DNA of 48,252 nt. Source: an uncultured Faecalibacterium sp. (GTDB lineage Bacteria > Bacillota > Clostridia > Oscillospirales > Ruminococcaceae). The stretch lies in contig CAKTFS010000016.1 in the NCBI GenBank assembly GCA_934561115.1, positions 1-48,252 of the forward strand. The letters are read 5' to 3'. The notes beneath the pieces were generated by a model, which was not told where the DNA came from, searched no databases, and saw only the letters and a program-made list of their open reading frames with translations. Made by a program: the position numbers and the translations under genes. The first letter of the stretch is position 1, and the number at the start of each line of letters is the position of its first letter. Shown here one piece after another: positions 15,231-24,309 of this stretch.

Positions 15231-15259
15231 TTGCATCTGTCACATCCACCCGCTATACT
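15231..15259 (+). promoter_or_regulatory. Promoter of the BMP lipoprotein gene
   Basis: TTGCAT (15231-15236), 17 bp, TATACT (15254-15259), with a ~65-nt leader. Confidence 0.65.
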
Positions 15260-15332
15260 TGAGCCAGTAAATGTGCCAGAGCGCACATTTCATTCATTTG
15301 ACGCATTTTTTTAAAATAAAGGAGAGTTTCTT

Positions 15333-16514
15333 ATGAAGATTTCTCGTCGTAACTTTCTGGCTGTGGCCGGTGCTGCTGCCGCTGCCGCTGCTCTGACCGC
15401 CTGCGGCGGTTCTTCCGCTTCCTCCACCAGCACTGCTTCTTCCGCAGCTGCCAGCTCTGCCGCCGCTTCCGGCGCAGCAGACGGCGCTGAGAAGATCGCC
15501 AAGGTCGCTCTGACCTGCGATACCGGCACGATCGATGATGAGAGCTTCAACCAGGCTTGCTGGACTGCCGTTTCCAGCTACATGGGCGACAACTGCCAGT
15601 ACTATATCCCCGATTCTGATGCTTCCGATGAGGACCGCGAGACCATGATCCGTCAGGCTGTCAACGACGGCGCTGACGTCATCGTCTGCGTGGGCTACCT
15701 GTACGGTGCATCTCTGGCATGGGCTGCCGAGCAGTACCCCGACATCAAGTTCATCGCTATCGACGTGACCCAGGGCGATATCGGCACCGACAGCATCCCC
15801 GCCAACTGCTACTGCATCACCTTCAAGGAGGAGCAGGCAGGCTATCTGGCAGGTTACGCCGTTGTCAAGGACGGCTACACCAAGCTGGGCTTCCTGGGCG
15901 GCATGGCTGTGCCCGCCGTTATCCGTTACGGCTACGGCTATGTGCAGGGCGCTGACGCTGCTGCAAAGGAGCTGGGCACCAACATTGACATCAACTACTT
16001 CTACGGCGGCCAGTTCTACGGCGATGCCAACATCACCTCCCGTATGGAGGGCTGGTATGCCAACGGCACCCAGATCGTCTTTGCCTGCGGCGGCGGCATC
16101 TACACCTCCGCTGTCGAGGCTGCCCTGAAGAACAACGGCTACGTTGTGGGTGTTGACGTTGACCAGAACTACATCGGCGTGAACGGCGTTGAGAAGGACG
16201 GCTACGCATACAACCCGTTCATCACCTCCGCTATGAAGGGCCTGTCTGAGTCTGTCAGCACCGCTCTGGGCGACATCGAGGGTGGCGAGTGGAGCAGCAT
16301 TGCTGCCACCAACGGCAACTTCGGTCTGGAGGACGGCGAGTACGTTGGTCTGCCCACTGCTGATGACAGCTGGAACTTCAAGACCTTCACCAAGGACGAG
16401 TACGAGACCCTGAAGACCAAGATCGCTTCCGGCGAGCTTGTTGTGGACAACAGCTCCGACGACGCTACCAAGCCCACCGTCAGCGAGTTCACCAAGGTCA
16501 ACTACATCCAGTAA
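15333..16514 (+). CDS. BMP-family nucleoside-binding lipoprotein
   Basis: The 393-residue protein is the substrate-binding part of an ABC importer of the BmpA/Med type, whose known members bind purine nucleosides. It starts MKISRRNFLAVAG (a twin-arginine-like signal) and has a lipobox LTACGG, so Cys25 or so is the lipid-modified residue; a Ser/Ala linker follows. The BMP fold is visible as DESFNQACWTAV, IRQAVNDGADVIVCVGYLYG, GYLAGYAVV and GGMAVPAVIRYGYGYVQGA. Codons are strongly biased to GCT/GTT/TCC, suggesting high expression. It has its own promoter and terminator, and the ATPase and two permeases follow in order. Confidence 0.9.
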   Translation: MKISRRNFLAVAGAAAAAAALTACGGSSASSTSTASSAAASSAAASGAADGAEKIAKVALTCDTGTIDDESFNQACWTAVSSYMGDNCQYYIPDSDASDEDRETMIRQAVNDGADVIVCVGYLYGASLAWAAEQYPDIKFIAIDVTQGDIGTDSIPANCYCITFKEEQAGYLAGYAVVKDGYTKLGFLGGMAVPAVIRYGYGYVQGADAAAKELGTNIDINYFYGGQFYGDANITSRMEGWYANGTQIVFACGGGIYTSAVEAALKNNGYVVGVDVDQNYIGVNGVEKDGYAYNPFITSAMKGLSESVSTALGDIEGGEWSSIAATNGNFGLEDGEYVGLPTADDSWNFKTFTKDEYETLKTKIASGELVVDNSSDDATKPTVSEFTKVNYIQ

Positions 16515-16544
16515 TCGCTTTCCCGGAATTACTCCCGTGAATAG

Positions 16545-16581
16545 GGGCGGGGTGCTCATGCAGGGGCACCCCGCCCTTTTT
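16545..16581 (+). terminator. Rho-independent terminator after the BMP gene
   Basis: An 11-bp stem GGGCGGGGTGC/GCACCCCGCCC (16545-16555 with 16566-16576) followed by TTTTTG. It likely keeps the binding protein in excess over the transporter. Confidence 0.85.
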
Positions 16582-16698
16582 GTATGCCTGTGTAAGAGAA
16601 ACGGGTAGGAAATCATGCAGACCGTACAAAAGTAATACTTTTGCTTGTGCTTTTTGACAAAAAATCAAAAAGCCGTGTGCAAACCGCAAAAAATCAGG

Positions 16699-16704
16699 TA
16701 TAAT
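16699..16704 (+). promoter_or_regulatory. -10 box of the nucleoside ABC operon
   Basis: TATAAT lies 53 bp before the TTG start. The hexamer 17 bp upstream (TGTGCA) is a poor -35. Confidence 0.4.
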
Positions 16705-16756
16705 GGTTTGTAGAATAGAAAAGGTGTCGTTACGGCACGAAAGGAGAGTGAGCAGA

Positions 16757-18295
16757 TTGGCAGAGGATTATGTGATCGAGATGCTCCACATTACCAAGGA
16801 ATTCCCCGGTATCAAGGCAAACGATGATATCACCCTGCAGCTGCGCAAGGGCGAGGTACACGCCCTTCTGGGCGAGAACGGTGCGGGCAAAAGTACGCTG
16901 ATGAGCGTGCTGTTCGGCCTGTATCAGCCGGAACAGGGCAAGATCCTGAAAAACGGCAAGGAGGTCGCCATCCGCAACCCCAACGATGCCAACGCACTGG
17001 GCATCGGCATGGTGCACCAGCACTTCAAGCTGGTGGAATGCTTCAGCGTGCTGGACAACATCATTCTGGGCGTGGAGCCCAACAAGATGGGCTTTTTGCA
17101 GAAGGCTGAGGCACGCAAAAAGGTGATGGCGCTGAGCGAAAAGTACGGCCTGCGGGTAGACCCGGACGCGCTGATCAGCGATATCTCGGTGGGTATGCAG
17201 CAGCGCGTAGAGATTCTGAAGATGCTGTACCGCGACAACGAGATCCTGATCTTTGACGAGCCCACCGCTGTGCTGACCCCGCAGGAGATCGACGAACTGA
17301 TGGAGATCATGCGCGGGTTCAAGAAGGAGGGCAAGTCCATCCTGTTCATCACCCATAAGCTCAACGAGATCATGGCTGTGGCCGACCGCTGCACCGTGCT
17401 GCGCAAGGGCAAGTATATGGGCACGGTGGATATCAAGGGCACCACCAAGGAAGAGCTTTCCCGCCGCATGGTGGGCCGTGACGTGCAGCTGCAGGTGGAA
17501 AAGCAGCCCGCACACCCCGGCGAGACCGTGCTGGACGTGGAGAACGTTACTATCCACAACGACCAGCGCAAGAAGGACGTGGTAAAGGATGTGTCCTTCA
17601 AGGTGCACGCAGGCGAGATCGTCTGCCTGGCGGGTATCGAGGGCAACGGCCAGACCGAGTTCATCTACGGACTGACCGGCCTGAGCAAGCTGTCCAGCGG
17701 CAAGCTTACGCTGGGCGGTAAGGACATCACCCACGAGAGCATCCGCCAGCGCTCCAAGGACGGCATGGGACACATCCCGGAGGACCGCCATAAGCACGGT
17801 CTGGTGCTGGATTTCAGTCTGGAAAACAATATCGTGCTGCAGCGCTACTGGCAGCCGGAGTTCCAGAAGGGCGGCTTTATCCGTGCCGATAAGGTGCGCG
17901 AGTACTCCGACCGGCTGATCGAGCAGTACGACGTGCGCAGCGGTCAGGGCAGTTTGACCACCGTGCGCAGCATGTCCGGCGGCAACCAGCAGAAGGCCAT
18001 CATCGCCCGCGAGATCGACCGCGACCCCAAGCTGCTGGTGGCAGTGCAGCCCACCCGTGGTCTGGACGTGGGTGCCATTGAGTACATCCACCGCCAGATC
18101 GTGGCCGAGCGCGACAAGGGCAAGGCCGTGCTGCTGGTCAGCCTTGAGCTGGACGAGGTGATGAACCTTTCTGACCGCATCCTTGTAATGTACGAGGGCG
18201 AGATCGTGGGCGAGTTTGACCCCAAGACCACCACCGTGCAGGAGCTGGGTCTGTATATGGCAGGCGCCCGCAAGCAGGGAAAGGAGGAGCAGTAA
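16757..18295 (+). CDS. Nucleoside ABC importer ATP-binding protein (tandem domains)
   Basis: The 512-residue protein holds two ABC domains in one chain, as in NupO/YufO and sugar importers of the RbsA type. Domain 1 has Walker [10 protein letters not shown], signature [11 protein letters not shown] and Walker [16 protein letters not shown]. Domain 2 has a changed Walker A ([10 protein letters not shown]), signature [15 protein letters not shown] and [14 protein letters not shown], in which the catalytic glutamate is replaced by glutamine, so only one ATP site is likely active. The frame is open upstream, but a TTG at 16757 with AAGGAGAG eight bases before it fits family length better than the ATG at 16703. 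It precedes the permease genes by 3 bp. Confidence 0.88.
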   Translation: MAEDYVIEMLHITKEFPGIKANDDITLQLRKGEVHALLGENGAGKSTLMSVLFGLYQPEQGKILKNGKEVAIRNPNDANALGIGMVHQHFKLVECFSVLDNIILGVEPNKMGFLQKAEARKKVMALSEKYGLRVDPDALISDISVGMQQRVEILKMLYRDNEILIFDEPTAVLTPQEIDELMEIMRGFKKEGKSILFITHKLNEIMAVADRCTVLRKGKYMGTVDIKGTTKEELSRRMVGRDVQLQVEKQPAHPGETVLDVENVTIHNDQRKKDVVKDVSFKVHAGEIVCLAGIEGNGQTEFIYGLTGLSKLSSGKLTLGGKDITHESIRQRSKDGMGHIPEDRHKHGLVLDFSLENNIVLQRYWQPEFQKGGFIRADKVREYSDRLIEQYDVRSGQGSLTTVRSMSGGNQQKAIIAREIDRDPKLLVAVQPTRGLDVGAIEYIHRQIVAERDKGKAVLLVSLELDEVMNLSDRILVMYEGEIVGEFDPKTTTVQELGLYMAGARKQGKEEQ

Positions 18296-18298
18296 CAC

Positions 18299-19468
18299 AT
18301 GAATAAGAAAAAACTTTCCCGCAGCGGCAGCCTGCAAAGCTCTGTTACCAGCGTATTGGCTGCACTGCTGTGCATACTGATCGGTCTGCTGGTGGGCTTT
18401 CTGGTGCTGGTAGCCATCAACCCCGCACACGCATGGGGCGATGGCTTTGTGCGCATCCTCAAGGGCGGCTTCCACGATGCCCCCTACGGCGTGGGTAAGG
18501 AGCTGGCCAATGCCGCGCCCCTGATCATGACCGGTCTGTCCGTGGCCTTTGCCTTCAAGACCGGCCTGTTCAACATCGGTGCAGCCGGTCAGTATACGCT
18601 GGGCGCTTACGGCGCGCTGTACTGCGCCATCATGCTCAAGCTGCCCTGGTTCGTCTGCCTGCTGGCCGCAGCCGTGCTGGGCGGCCTGTGGGGCGCGATC
18701 CCCGGCTTCTTCAAGGCATACTTCAACATCAACGAGGTCATTACCTCCATCATGTTCAACTGGATCGGCCTGTATCTGGTAAATGAGCTCATCTACCAGA
18801 ACGGTACCGGCCCCATGTACGACGTGCGCAACACCCGTACTTTGAACCTGAGCAAGAATGCCGATTTTGCCCAGTCCCTGATCCCGGACTTCGGCCTGAA
18901 CAAGCTGTTCCAGACCAACAGCACCACCATTGCCATCTTCTTGGCGGCAGCGGTGGCTGTGCTGATCTGGGTGGTGCTGAACAAGACCACCTTCGGCTAC
19001 GAGCTCAAGGCCGTTGGCCTGAACAAGAACGCCGCCCGTTATGCCGGCATCAACGAGAAGAAGAACATCATCCTCTCCATGGCCATTGCCGGTGCGCTGG
19101 CAGGCTTCGGCGCTGGCCTGTTCTACCTGTCCAACGTATCCCAGTGGAACCCGCTGAACTCCACCAGCCTGCCGGCCATGGGCTTCAACGGCATCTCGGT
19201 GGCACTGCTGGCCAGCTCGAACCCCATCGGCACCGTGTTCTCTGCGCTGTTCATCTCCCACATCTCGGTCGGCGGCTCCTTCCTGTCCACCAAATTTTAC
19301 CCCACTGAGATCTCGGACCTGATCAGCGGCATCATCATCTACCTGTGCGCATTCTCCATGCTGTTCCGCGGCAAGATCCAGAGCCTGCTGTTCCGGAATG
19401 CCGAAAAGACCAACGTGAACGCAGAGCCTGCGCCTGCCGCAGAAAAGACCAAAAAGGAGGGCAAGTAA
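18299..19468 (+). CDS. Nucleoside ABC importer permease 1
   Basis: The 389-residue membrane protein belongs to the branched-chain/BMP-type permease family. About nine hydrophobic helices are visible. The conserved segments [34 protein letters not shown] are split across helices 2-3, and [16 protein letters not shown] and [14 protein letters not shown] are the cytoplasmic coupling loop typical of the NupP/YufP subunit. It starts 3 bp after the ATPase stop, with AAAGGAGGAG inside that gene's end. The C-terminal tail is Ala/Lys-rich and cytoplasmic. It works with the next gene as a heterodimeric pore. Confidence 0.88.
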   Translation: MNKKKLSRSGSLQSSVTSVLAALLCILIGLLVGFLVLVAINPAHAWGDGFVRILKGGFHDAPYGVGKELANAAPLIMTGLSVAFAFKTGLFNIGAAGQYTLGAYGALYCAIMLKLPWFVCLLAAAVLGGLWGAIPGFFKAYFNINEVITSIMFNWIGLYLVNELIYQNGTGPMYDVRNTRTLNLSKNADFAQSLIPDFGLNKLFQTNSTTIAIFLAAAVAVLIWVVLNKTTFGYELKAVGLNKNAARYAGINEKKNIILSMAIAGALAGFGAGLFYLSNVSQWNPLNSTSLPAMGFNGISVALLASSNPIGTVFSALFISHISVGGSFLSTKFYPTEISDLISGIIIYLCAFSMLFRGKIQSLLFRNAEKTNVNAEPAPAAEKTKKEGK

Positions 19469-19469
19469 T

Positions 19470-20387
19470 ATGCTGCTTCTGATCAAATATACCCTGCTGT
19501 ACGGCATCGTGCTGATGCTGGTGGCACTGGGCGGTATGTTCAGCGAACATTCCGGCATCATCAACATTGCGCTGGAAGGCATCATGGTCATCGGCGGTGT
19601 GGCCGGTGTGCTTACCCTGACCATGCTGCCTGCAAGCCTGTCGCCCTTCCTTGTGGTGCTGATCTCCATTCTGGTGGCAGCGCTGGCGGGCGTGGTTTAT
19701 AGTCTGCTGCTGGCCTTTGCCTCCATCAACCTGAAGGCAGACCAGACCATCGGCGGCACGGCATTGAACCTGCTGGCCACCGCCATTGCCGTGGTCATCT
19801 CCAAGTATTTCAGCGAGAGCGGCAGCGCCAAGCTGAACTACTCCAACAAGCCCTTCCTGTTCAGCATCGGCGGGCTGGAGCTCAGCGTGTTCGTACCGCT
19901 GGGGCTGATCTTGCTGGTGGTCAGCTACATCGTGCTGTACAAGACCCGCTTCGGCCTGCGTCTGCGTGCCTGCGGTGAGCATCCGCAGGCTGCGGACTCG
20001 GTGGGCATCAACGTCTACAAGATGCGCTATGCCGGTGTCATCCTTTCCGGTGCGCTGGGCGCTATCGGCGGTCTGGCTTATATCGTGCCCCCGGTGCAGA
20101 CATGGAACTTTGAGGTCGGTGTGGCCGGCGCAGGTTTTCTGGCGCTGGCAGTTATGATCTTTGGCCAGTGGAAACCCTTCCACATTTTTGGCGCAGCCAT
20201 GTTCTTTGCCGTGTTCAAGAGCCTTGCCAACATTGCAGACTCTACCTTCCTGGCGCAGCTGCACTGGTCCAGCAACATCTATAATATGATGCCCTTTGTG
20301 GCCTCCATGGTCATTCTGGCCTTCACCTCCAAGAACAGCATGGCCCCCAAGGCCGAGGGTATCCCCTACGACAAGGGCTCCCGTTAA
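19470..20387 (+). CDS. Nucleoside ABC importer permease 2
   Basis: The 305-residue protein is the second permease (NupQ/YufQ type). It has about eight membrane helices, the start segment GGMFSEHSGIINIALEGIMVIGG (helices 1-2), DQTIGGTALNLLATAIAV, and the coupling loop RLRACGEHPQAADSVGINVYKMRY. It starts directly after the stop of permease 1 with AAGGAGGGC as ribosome site, so the three transporter genes form one operon that ends at a strong terminator. Confidence 0.9.
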   Translation: MLLLIKYTLLYGIVLMLVALGGMFSEHSGIINIALEGIMVIGGVAGVLTLTMLPASLSPFLVVLISILVAALAGVVYSLLLAFASINLKADQTIGGTALNLLATAIAVVISKYFSESGSAKLNYSNKPFLFSIGGLELSVFVPLGLILLVVSYIVLYKTRFGLRLRACGEHPQAADSVGINVYKMRYAGVILSGALGAIGGLAYIVPPVQTWNFEVGVAGAGFLALAVMIFGQWKPFHIFGAAMFFAVFKSLANIADSTFLAQLHWSSNIYNMMPFVASMVILAFTSKNSMAPKAEGIPYDKGSR

Positions 20388-20417
20388 GCGGTTTCGCTAA
20401 AAATCCATAAAATCAGG

Positions 20418-20455
20418 GCATCCGCAGCGATCAATGGACTGCGGATGCTTTTTTT
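20418..20455 (+). terminator. Rho-independent terminator after the nucleoside ABC operon
   Basis: A 10-bp stem GCATCCGCAG/CTGCGGATGC (20418-20427 with 20439-20448) followed by TTTTTTTG. Confidence 0.9.
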
Positions 20456-20514
20456 GTACGGGACAGGGCACATTTTATCCATATATTTGCCGGTAGAAAA
20501 ATGGCATTTTCTGC

Positions 20515-20543
20515 TTGTAAAATACAACAAGATGTGTTATTAT
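20515..20543 (+). promoter_or_regulatory. Promoter of the capsule-regulation operon
   Basis: TTGTAA (20515-20520), 17 bp, TATTAT (20538-20543). The leader is about 75 nt. Confidence 0.6.
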
Positions 20544-20625
20544 GTAAAATACGAGTGTATATCTATGGGAACCCGGTGTACATTTCTTGCACTGCGGAAC
20601 AACAAGAAAGGTGAGTTTCTTTACT

Positions 20626-21336
20626 ATGGACGAAAAAGCAACTATGGGACAACAGCTCCGGAGCACGGAGGATGAGGAGACCATTGATCTGATGGAACTG
20701 GCTCGCCTGCTGTGGGCGCATGCTGTGCAGATCGTGGCCGCAGCCGTGGCCGCAGCGCTGCTCTGCCTGCTGGTGTGTGTGTTTGTGCTTACCCCCAAGT
20801 ATCAGGCATCCATCAACATGATCGTGAACACCCGGCAGGATAGTTCCTCCACCTTTACCAGTGATAACTTCAACACGGCTAAAAACCTGATCAGCACCTA
20901 TGCAGTCATCATCAAGGGCAACACCGTGCTGAACGAGGTGATCGACAAGCTGGATCTGGATATGACCTACACCGAGCTGTACGACATGGTGGAGGTGACC
21001 AGTGTGGACTCTACCCAGATCATGCAGATCACCGTTACCGATACGGATGCAGAGCGTGCAGGCGAGATCGCCCAGACGATTTCCGAGATCGTGCCCGACG
21101 TGCTGGTAGAAAAGGTGGAAGCCGGCTCCTGCAAGACGGTGAGCGATATCGAGATCGACCCGGACAAGGTGTTCCCCCAGACTACGAAGTACGTTGTGCT
21201 GGCCGGCCTGCTGGGTGCTGTGCTGGTGTGCGGCGTTCTGATCCTGATACACCTGCTGCATGATACCGTTGTGGACGATGAAGATGTTCAGAAGAAACTC
21301 GGCCTGCCCGTGCTGGGCCTGATCCCGGAGGTGTAA
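20626..21336 (+). CDS. cpsC: Polysaccharide chain-length/BY-kinase activator protein (Wzz/CpsC type)
   Basis: The 236-residue protein has two membrane helices (about 29-52 and 187-208) flanking an extracellular Wzz domain (YQASINMIVNTRQD..., T.D.ERAGEIAQTISEIVPDVL). In Gram-positives such proteins regulate capsule length and activate the partner tyrosine kinase CpsD, which is encoded 4 bp downstream. The reading frame opens at 20587, but ATG 20626 starts the natural sequence MDEKATMG, and AAAGGTGAG lies 11 bases ahead. The cytoplasmic C-terminal tail ends in LPVLGLIPEV, the segment that normally touches the kinase. Confidence 0.87.
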   Translation: MDEKATMGQQLRSTEDEETIDLMELARLLWAHAVQIVAAAVAAALLCLLVCVFVLTPKYQASINMIVNTRQDSSSTFTSDNFNTAKNLISTYAVIIKGNTVLNEVIDKLDLDMTYTELYDMVEVTSVDSTQIMQITVTDTDAERAGEIAQTISEIVPDVLVEKVEAGSCKTVSDIEIDPDKVFPQTTKYVVLAGLLGAVLVCGVLILIHLLHDTVVDDEDVQKKLGLPVLGLIPEV

Positions 21337-21340
21337 GACG

Positions 21341-22105
21341 ATGTGGAATCTGTTTAACAAAAAGAACAAAACTGACGGTGAACACCGTACCCTGCAGCTG
21401 ATCACCGATAAAAAGATGCCCTTTGGCTATGTGGAGGCCTACAAGTCTCTGCGTACCAATCTGGATTTTATGGCAGGCTCCATGGACGTGCACACACTGG
21501 TCATCACCAGTACTGTGCCGGAGGAATCCAAGAGCAACGTGGCAGTCAATCTTTCGCTGACGATGGCGGAAAGCGGCAAAAAGGTGGCTCTGGTGGACTG
21601 CGACCTGCGCAAGCCGGTGCTGCACCGCTACCTGAAGGCCGGTCACAACGTAAAGGGCGTTTCCAATGTGCTGTCCAACCAGTGCACGCTGGACGAGGCA
21701 CTGCACGAGCTGAAGGATATGAACATGACCTTCCTGCCCGCCGGCACCCCGCCGCCGAACCCCTCTGAGATGCTGAGCCAGCCGCAGATGCAGGCCATGG
21801 TCAACACCCTGCGGGAAAAGTTCGATGTGGTCATCTTTGATGCACCCCCAGTGTCTGTGGTCACCGATGCAGCGGTTATCGGCCGCTATGTGGACGGCGC
21901 AGTTTTCGTTGTGCGCTCTGATTTTGCCCCCGCCGATGCAGTGCGCGGCGCAGTGAAAAAGCTGCAGGACGCCGGCGTCCGGGTGCTGGGCAGTGTGCTG
22001 ACCCGCTTCGACATGAAGAAGGCACTCAAGGGTTCGGCTTATGCGTACAGTTACAGCTATAATTACAACTACGCCAATTCCCAGAGTGCGGATGCAGAAG
22101 AATAA
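21341..22105 (+). CDS. cpsD: Bacterial tyrosine kinase (CpsD/CapB type)
   Basis: The 254-residue kinase has EAYKSLRTNLDFM near residue 30, a Walker A region, Walker A' ALVDCDLRKPVLH and Walker B VVIFDAPP. The C-terminus is a tyrosine cluster YAYSYSYNYNY, the usual site of autophosphorylation. The Walker A is unusual: where the family normally has GEGKST, this protein reads EESKSN, keeping only the GKS-equivalent lysine and serine. Other residues of the site are conserved, so activity is likely but not certain. It overlaps no gene but sits between the activator (4 bp upstream) and the phosphatase (9 bp downstream). Confidence 0.87.
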   Translation: MWNLFNKKNKTDGEHRTLQLITDKKMPFGYVEAYKSLRTNLDFMAGSMDVHTLVITSTVPEESKSNVAVNLSLTMAESGKKVALVDCDLRKPVLHRYLKAGHNVKGVSNVLSNQCTLDEALHELKDMNMTFLPAGTPPPNPSEMLSQPQMQAMVNTLREKFDVVIFDAPPVSVVTDAAVIGRYVDGAVFVVRSDFAPADAVRGAVKKLQDAGVRVLGSVLTRFDMKKALKGSAYAYSYSYNYNYANSQSADAEE

Positions 22106-22114
22106 AGGGAGTCG

Positions 22115-22873
22115 ATGTATATGACGGATCTGCATTGTCACATTCTGCCCGGCATTGACGACGGCGCAAAGGATACAGCAGTCTCGCTGGAGCTGCTGCG
22201 CAGGGAATACGAGGACGGTGTGCGCAATATCGCGTTCACCAGCCACTTCAACAGCGAACGCACCACGGTGGAAGCCTTTACGGCAAAACGGCAGGCTGCT
22301 TTTGAGCAGCTGACCGCCGCACTGGAGGGGCAGCCCATGCAGTTTGACTTCAAGCTGGGTGCGGAGGTATTCTTCTCTCCCGGTCTGTGCGAGCTGGATA
22401 CCCGGGCGCTGTGCATGGGGGATACCGCTTATCTGCTGCTGGAATTCCCCACCACACACAAGCCGCACTTTATCCGGCAGACCCTGTACAATCTGCAGCA
22501 GCAGGGCATCGTTCCGCTAATCGCGCATATCGAGCGTTACCCCTATGTGCTGGAGGAGCCTACCCTGCTGTACGACTGGGTGGCCGCCGGTGCCTATGCG
22601 CAGATCAATGCCGGAGCACTGCTGGAACCCAAACTCTGCAAAAAGCTGTGCAAGTTCATCCAGTGGGGATTGGTCCACGTCATCTCCACCGACACCCATT
22701 CCCCGGACAAGCGCCCGCCCCGCATGGCACAGGGCGTGCAGCAGCTGGAAAAACAGCTGGGTAAGGAAACTGCTGCCCGCATCGTGCGCAACGGCGATGA
22801 GCTGTTCCACGATCAGGAGCTGGACGCTGCGACCCTGCATCAGCCCAAAAAACTTTTGGGTATGTGGGTCTGA
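22115..22873 (+). CDS. cpsB: PHP-type tyrosine-protein phosphatase (CpsB/CapC type)
   Basis: The 252-residue metal-dependent phosphatase should remove phosphate from the CpsD tail. The PHP motifs are visible: DLHCHILPGIDDGAKD (metal-binding His-x-His and Asp) at 5-20, FTSHFN near 41, a central E..FS, HIERYP near 140 and ISTDTHSPDKRPP near 191. The start ATG 22115 follows AAAGGGAG. The three genes together form the standard CpsC-CpsD-CpsB phosphorelay. Confidence 0.88.
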   Translation: MYMTDLHCHILPGIDDGAKDTAVSLELLRREYEDGVRNIAFTSHFNSERTTVEAFTAKRQAAFEQLTAALEGQPMQFDFKLGAEVFFSPGLCELDTRALCMGDTAYLLLEFPTTHKPHFIRQTLYNLQQQGIVPLIAHIERYPYVLEEPTLLYDWVAAGAYAQINAGALLEPKLCKKLCKFIQWGLVHVISTDTHSPDKRPPRMAQGVQQLEKQLGKETAARIVRNGDELFHDQELDAATLHQPKKLLGMWV

Positions 22874-22895
22874 TCCTAGTAGTAAGGAGAAAACT

Positions 22896-22931
22896 GCCCG
22901 GGCGGAGGAGCACTCTGCCCGGGCAGCGGAT
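22896..22931 (+). promoter_or_regulatory. Strong hairpin between the phosphatase and the next gene
   Basis: The stem CTGCCCGGGC/GCCCGGGCAG encloses a loop that contains GGAGGAG. It is followed by CGGATTTTAG and then the ATG at 22938. It could be a weak terminator or could hide a ribosome site. No Shine-Dalgarno lies at normal distance before the ATG. Confidence 0.45.
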
Positions 22932-22937
22932 TTTAGT

Positions 22938-23768
22938 ATGAAGAAAAATAAGGTCCTGAAAATCGTATTGACCGTGCTGTGGGTGCTGCTGGTATTGCTG
23001 GCCCTGGCTGCCCTTTGTGTGGTGCTGTATGTCCGCAGCATGGCAGCTGGTATTCCGGAGACCCTTCCGGATGCCCCGGCCGACAGCACACAGCTCATCC
23101 TGACGGATGATGATCTGGATAAGCTGCTCAGCGGTGATATCACACTGGATGAGCTGACCGGCGAAACGGCCGCGTCCAGCAGCGGGGAACAGGAGGCATC
23201 CGCCAGTGTTCCGCAGGAGGAGGCAGACTCTGCATCCTCCCCGGAGAGCACTGCCGCCTCTTCGGGAAGCTCCACTGCATCTTCGGCAAGTTCTGCCTCC
23301 CGGACGGAGAGCAGCAGCGTGTCCTCTTCCAGCAAGAAGGAGGACACTACCGGCACATCCAGTTCCAGTACGGCATCTGCCACAGAAAAGCCGGCGTCCT
23401 CTTCCAGTAAACAGGAAGCTGCATACGAAAAAGAGGTCAAGGCGCTGCTGCAGCAGCTGTACAGCGTCAAGGCACGTGCCGAGGCAGAACTGAACAGCTG
23501 CATTGCCGGGGCAAAGGCAGAGTACAAGGCGCTGCCGGAGTCTCAGCAGACGCAGGCGCGCAAGGTCTCCATCGTGCTGGCAAGAAGCGGCAGACTGTAT
23601 GCGATGCAGGCATCTTATGACAAGGAAGTGGAGAGCATCGTCAGCCAGATGCGCGCCGTGCTGACCGCTAACGGCCAGAGCACCGCACTGGCCGATCAGG
23701 CAATGGCCTCCTATAAGGCACAAAAGAGTGCTATGTACTCCCAGCTTACTTCAAAACTGTACTCCTGA
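22938..23768 (+). CDS. Ser-rich membrane-anchored protein of unknown function
   Basis: The 276-residue protein is not recognised. It has a short basic N-terminus, one membrane helix (about residues 8-32), then a long Ser/Ala/Glu/Thr-rich linker (about 75-165), and a C-terminal ~105-residue Ala/Gln/Glu-rich helical region that looks like a coiled coil. The outside location of the linker is likely. The start ATG 22938 is chosen because it begins the membrane segment; the frame is open for 130 codons upstream, which are shadow coding. It lies 64 bp after the phosphatase gene and before a terminator. A role in wall or polysaccharide attachment, or as a sensor for the kinase module, is conjecture. 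Confidence 0.7.
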   Translation: MKKNKVLKIVLTVLWVLLVLLALAALCVVLYVRSMAAGIPETLPDAPADSTQLILTDDDLDKLLSGDITLDELTGETAASSSGEQEASASVPQEEADSASSPESTAASSGSSTASSASSASRTESSSVSSSSKKEDTTGTSSSSTASATEKPASSSSKQEAAYEKEVKALLQQLYSVKARAEAELNSCIAGAKAEYKALPESQQTQARKVSIVLARSGRLYAMQASYDKEVESIVSQMRAVLTANGQSTALADQAMASYKAQKSAMYSQLTSKLYS

Positions 23769-23788
23769 CCGACTGAAACGACCCATGA

Positions 23789-23855
23789 CCACCCGCAGCC
23801 TTTCTACCGTGCACTGACCGTGCCGGAAAAGGGCTGCGGGTGGCTTTGTTTTTGC
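23789..23855 (+). terminator. Rho-independent terminator after the capsule-regulation operon
   Basis: A 12-bp stem CCACCCGCAGCC/GGCTGCGGGTGG (23789-23800 with 23832-23843) followed by CTTTGTTTTTG. The loop is long (about 31 nt). Confidence 0.7.
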
Positions 23856-24085
23856 CGGTTTTGCTGTAATATGGAGAAAAATGCTGACAGCATGGATGGA
23901 TGGTTCCGGGGCAGAGACACTGCCTTTTGCACCGACAGGGAAGGGCAGATTGTACGCGCCAACGGAACAATCACCCAAAAGACCGAAAAAGTAGCACTTT
24001 TACCTACAAGTATATAGGAAATTTGTATAAAGTATAAGATTTCACTCATGCTTTGCTGCAATGAAGTGAATTTTTTTCATGTAAA
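23856..24085. other. Intergenic stretch without a supported gene
   Basis: No ORF with a plausible start or ribosome site was found here. The right half is AT-rich with several TATA-like strings, and a possible terminator at 24041-24078 lacks an obvious upstream gene, so a short RNA cannot be ruled out. Confidence 0.4.
24041..24078 (+). terminator. Terminator-like hairpin with no gene upstream
   Basis: TTCACT-CAT and ATG-A-AGTGAA form a 9-bp stem with one bulge, followed by TTTTTTT (24071-24077). It ends a few bases before the opp promoter. Confidence 0.45.
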
Positions 24086-24114
24086 TTGACAAAAAACGTG
24101 GTTATCTTTATAAT
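24086..24114 (+). promoter_or_regulatory. Promoter of oppBCDF
   Basis: TTGACA (24086-24091) and TATAAT (24109-24114), both exact consensus, 17-bp spacer. The transcript would have a ~190-nt leader. Confidence 0.8.
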
Positions 24115-24138
24115 AGATAGAGTGTTTCTCGGGTATGG

Positions 24139-24180
24139 ACGATGGTGTTTGTGCAACCGCAAGATGCCATCGTTTTATTA
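24139..24180 (+). promoter_or_regulatory. Attenuator-like hairpin in the opp leader
   Basis: ACGATGG/CCATCGT (24139-24145 with 24167-24173) with an inner TTGTG-CAAC-CGCAA stem, followed by TTTATTATT. It lies about 20 nt after the expected start, and the first gene comes 130 nt later. Confidence 0.4.
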
Positions 24181-24309
24181 TTCGCTTTTCTGTCCGCGTG
24201 CCAAGGACAGACATCTGCTATGTGTGAGGCTGGCAGACTGCGGGAAAGTGTGGCTCGGCCTGAGAGCAAAAACAGTAATTCATTGATAGGATTGGAGTGG
24301 CATCAAACG

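Noticed and set aside
16730..19669. 979-codon open frame on the minus strand
   Set aside because: It lies antisense to the ATPase and permease genes of the nucleoside importer. Its His/Gln-rich translation is typical of the shadow frame of GC-rich genes, and there is no ribosome site or known domain.
23820..24017. 65-codon plus-strand ORF after the capsule operon
   Set aside because: It begins inside the terminator loop, has no ribosome site and no family; composition is not coding-like.
24142..24309. N-terminal extension of OppB
   Set aside because: It covers the leader with the attenuator-like hairpin. OppB proteins start at the K-Y-I-I-K-R segment encoded from 24310.
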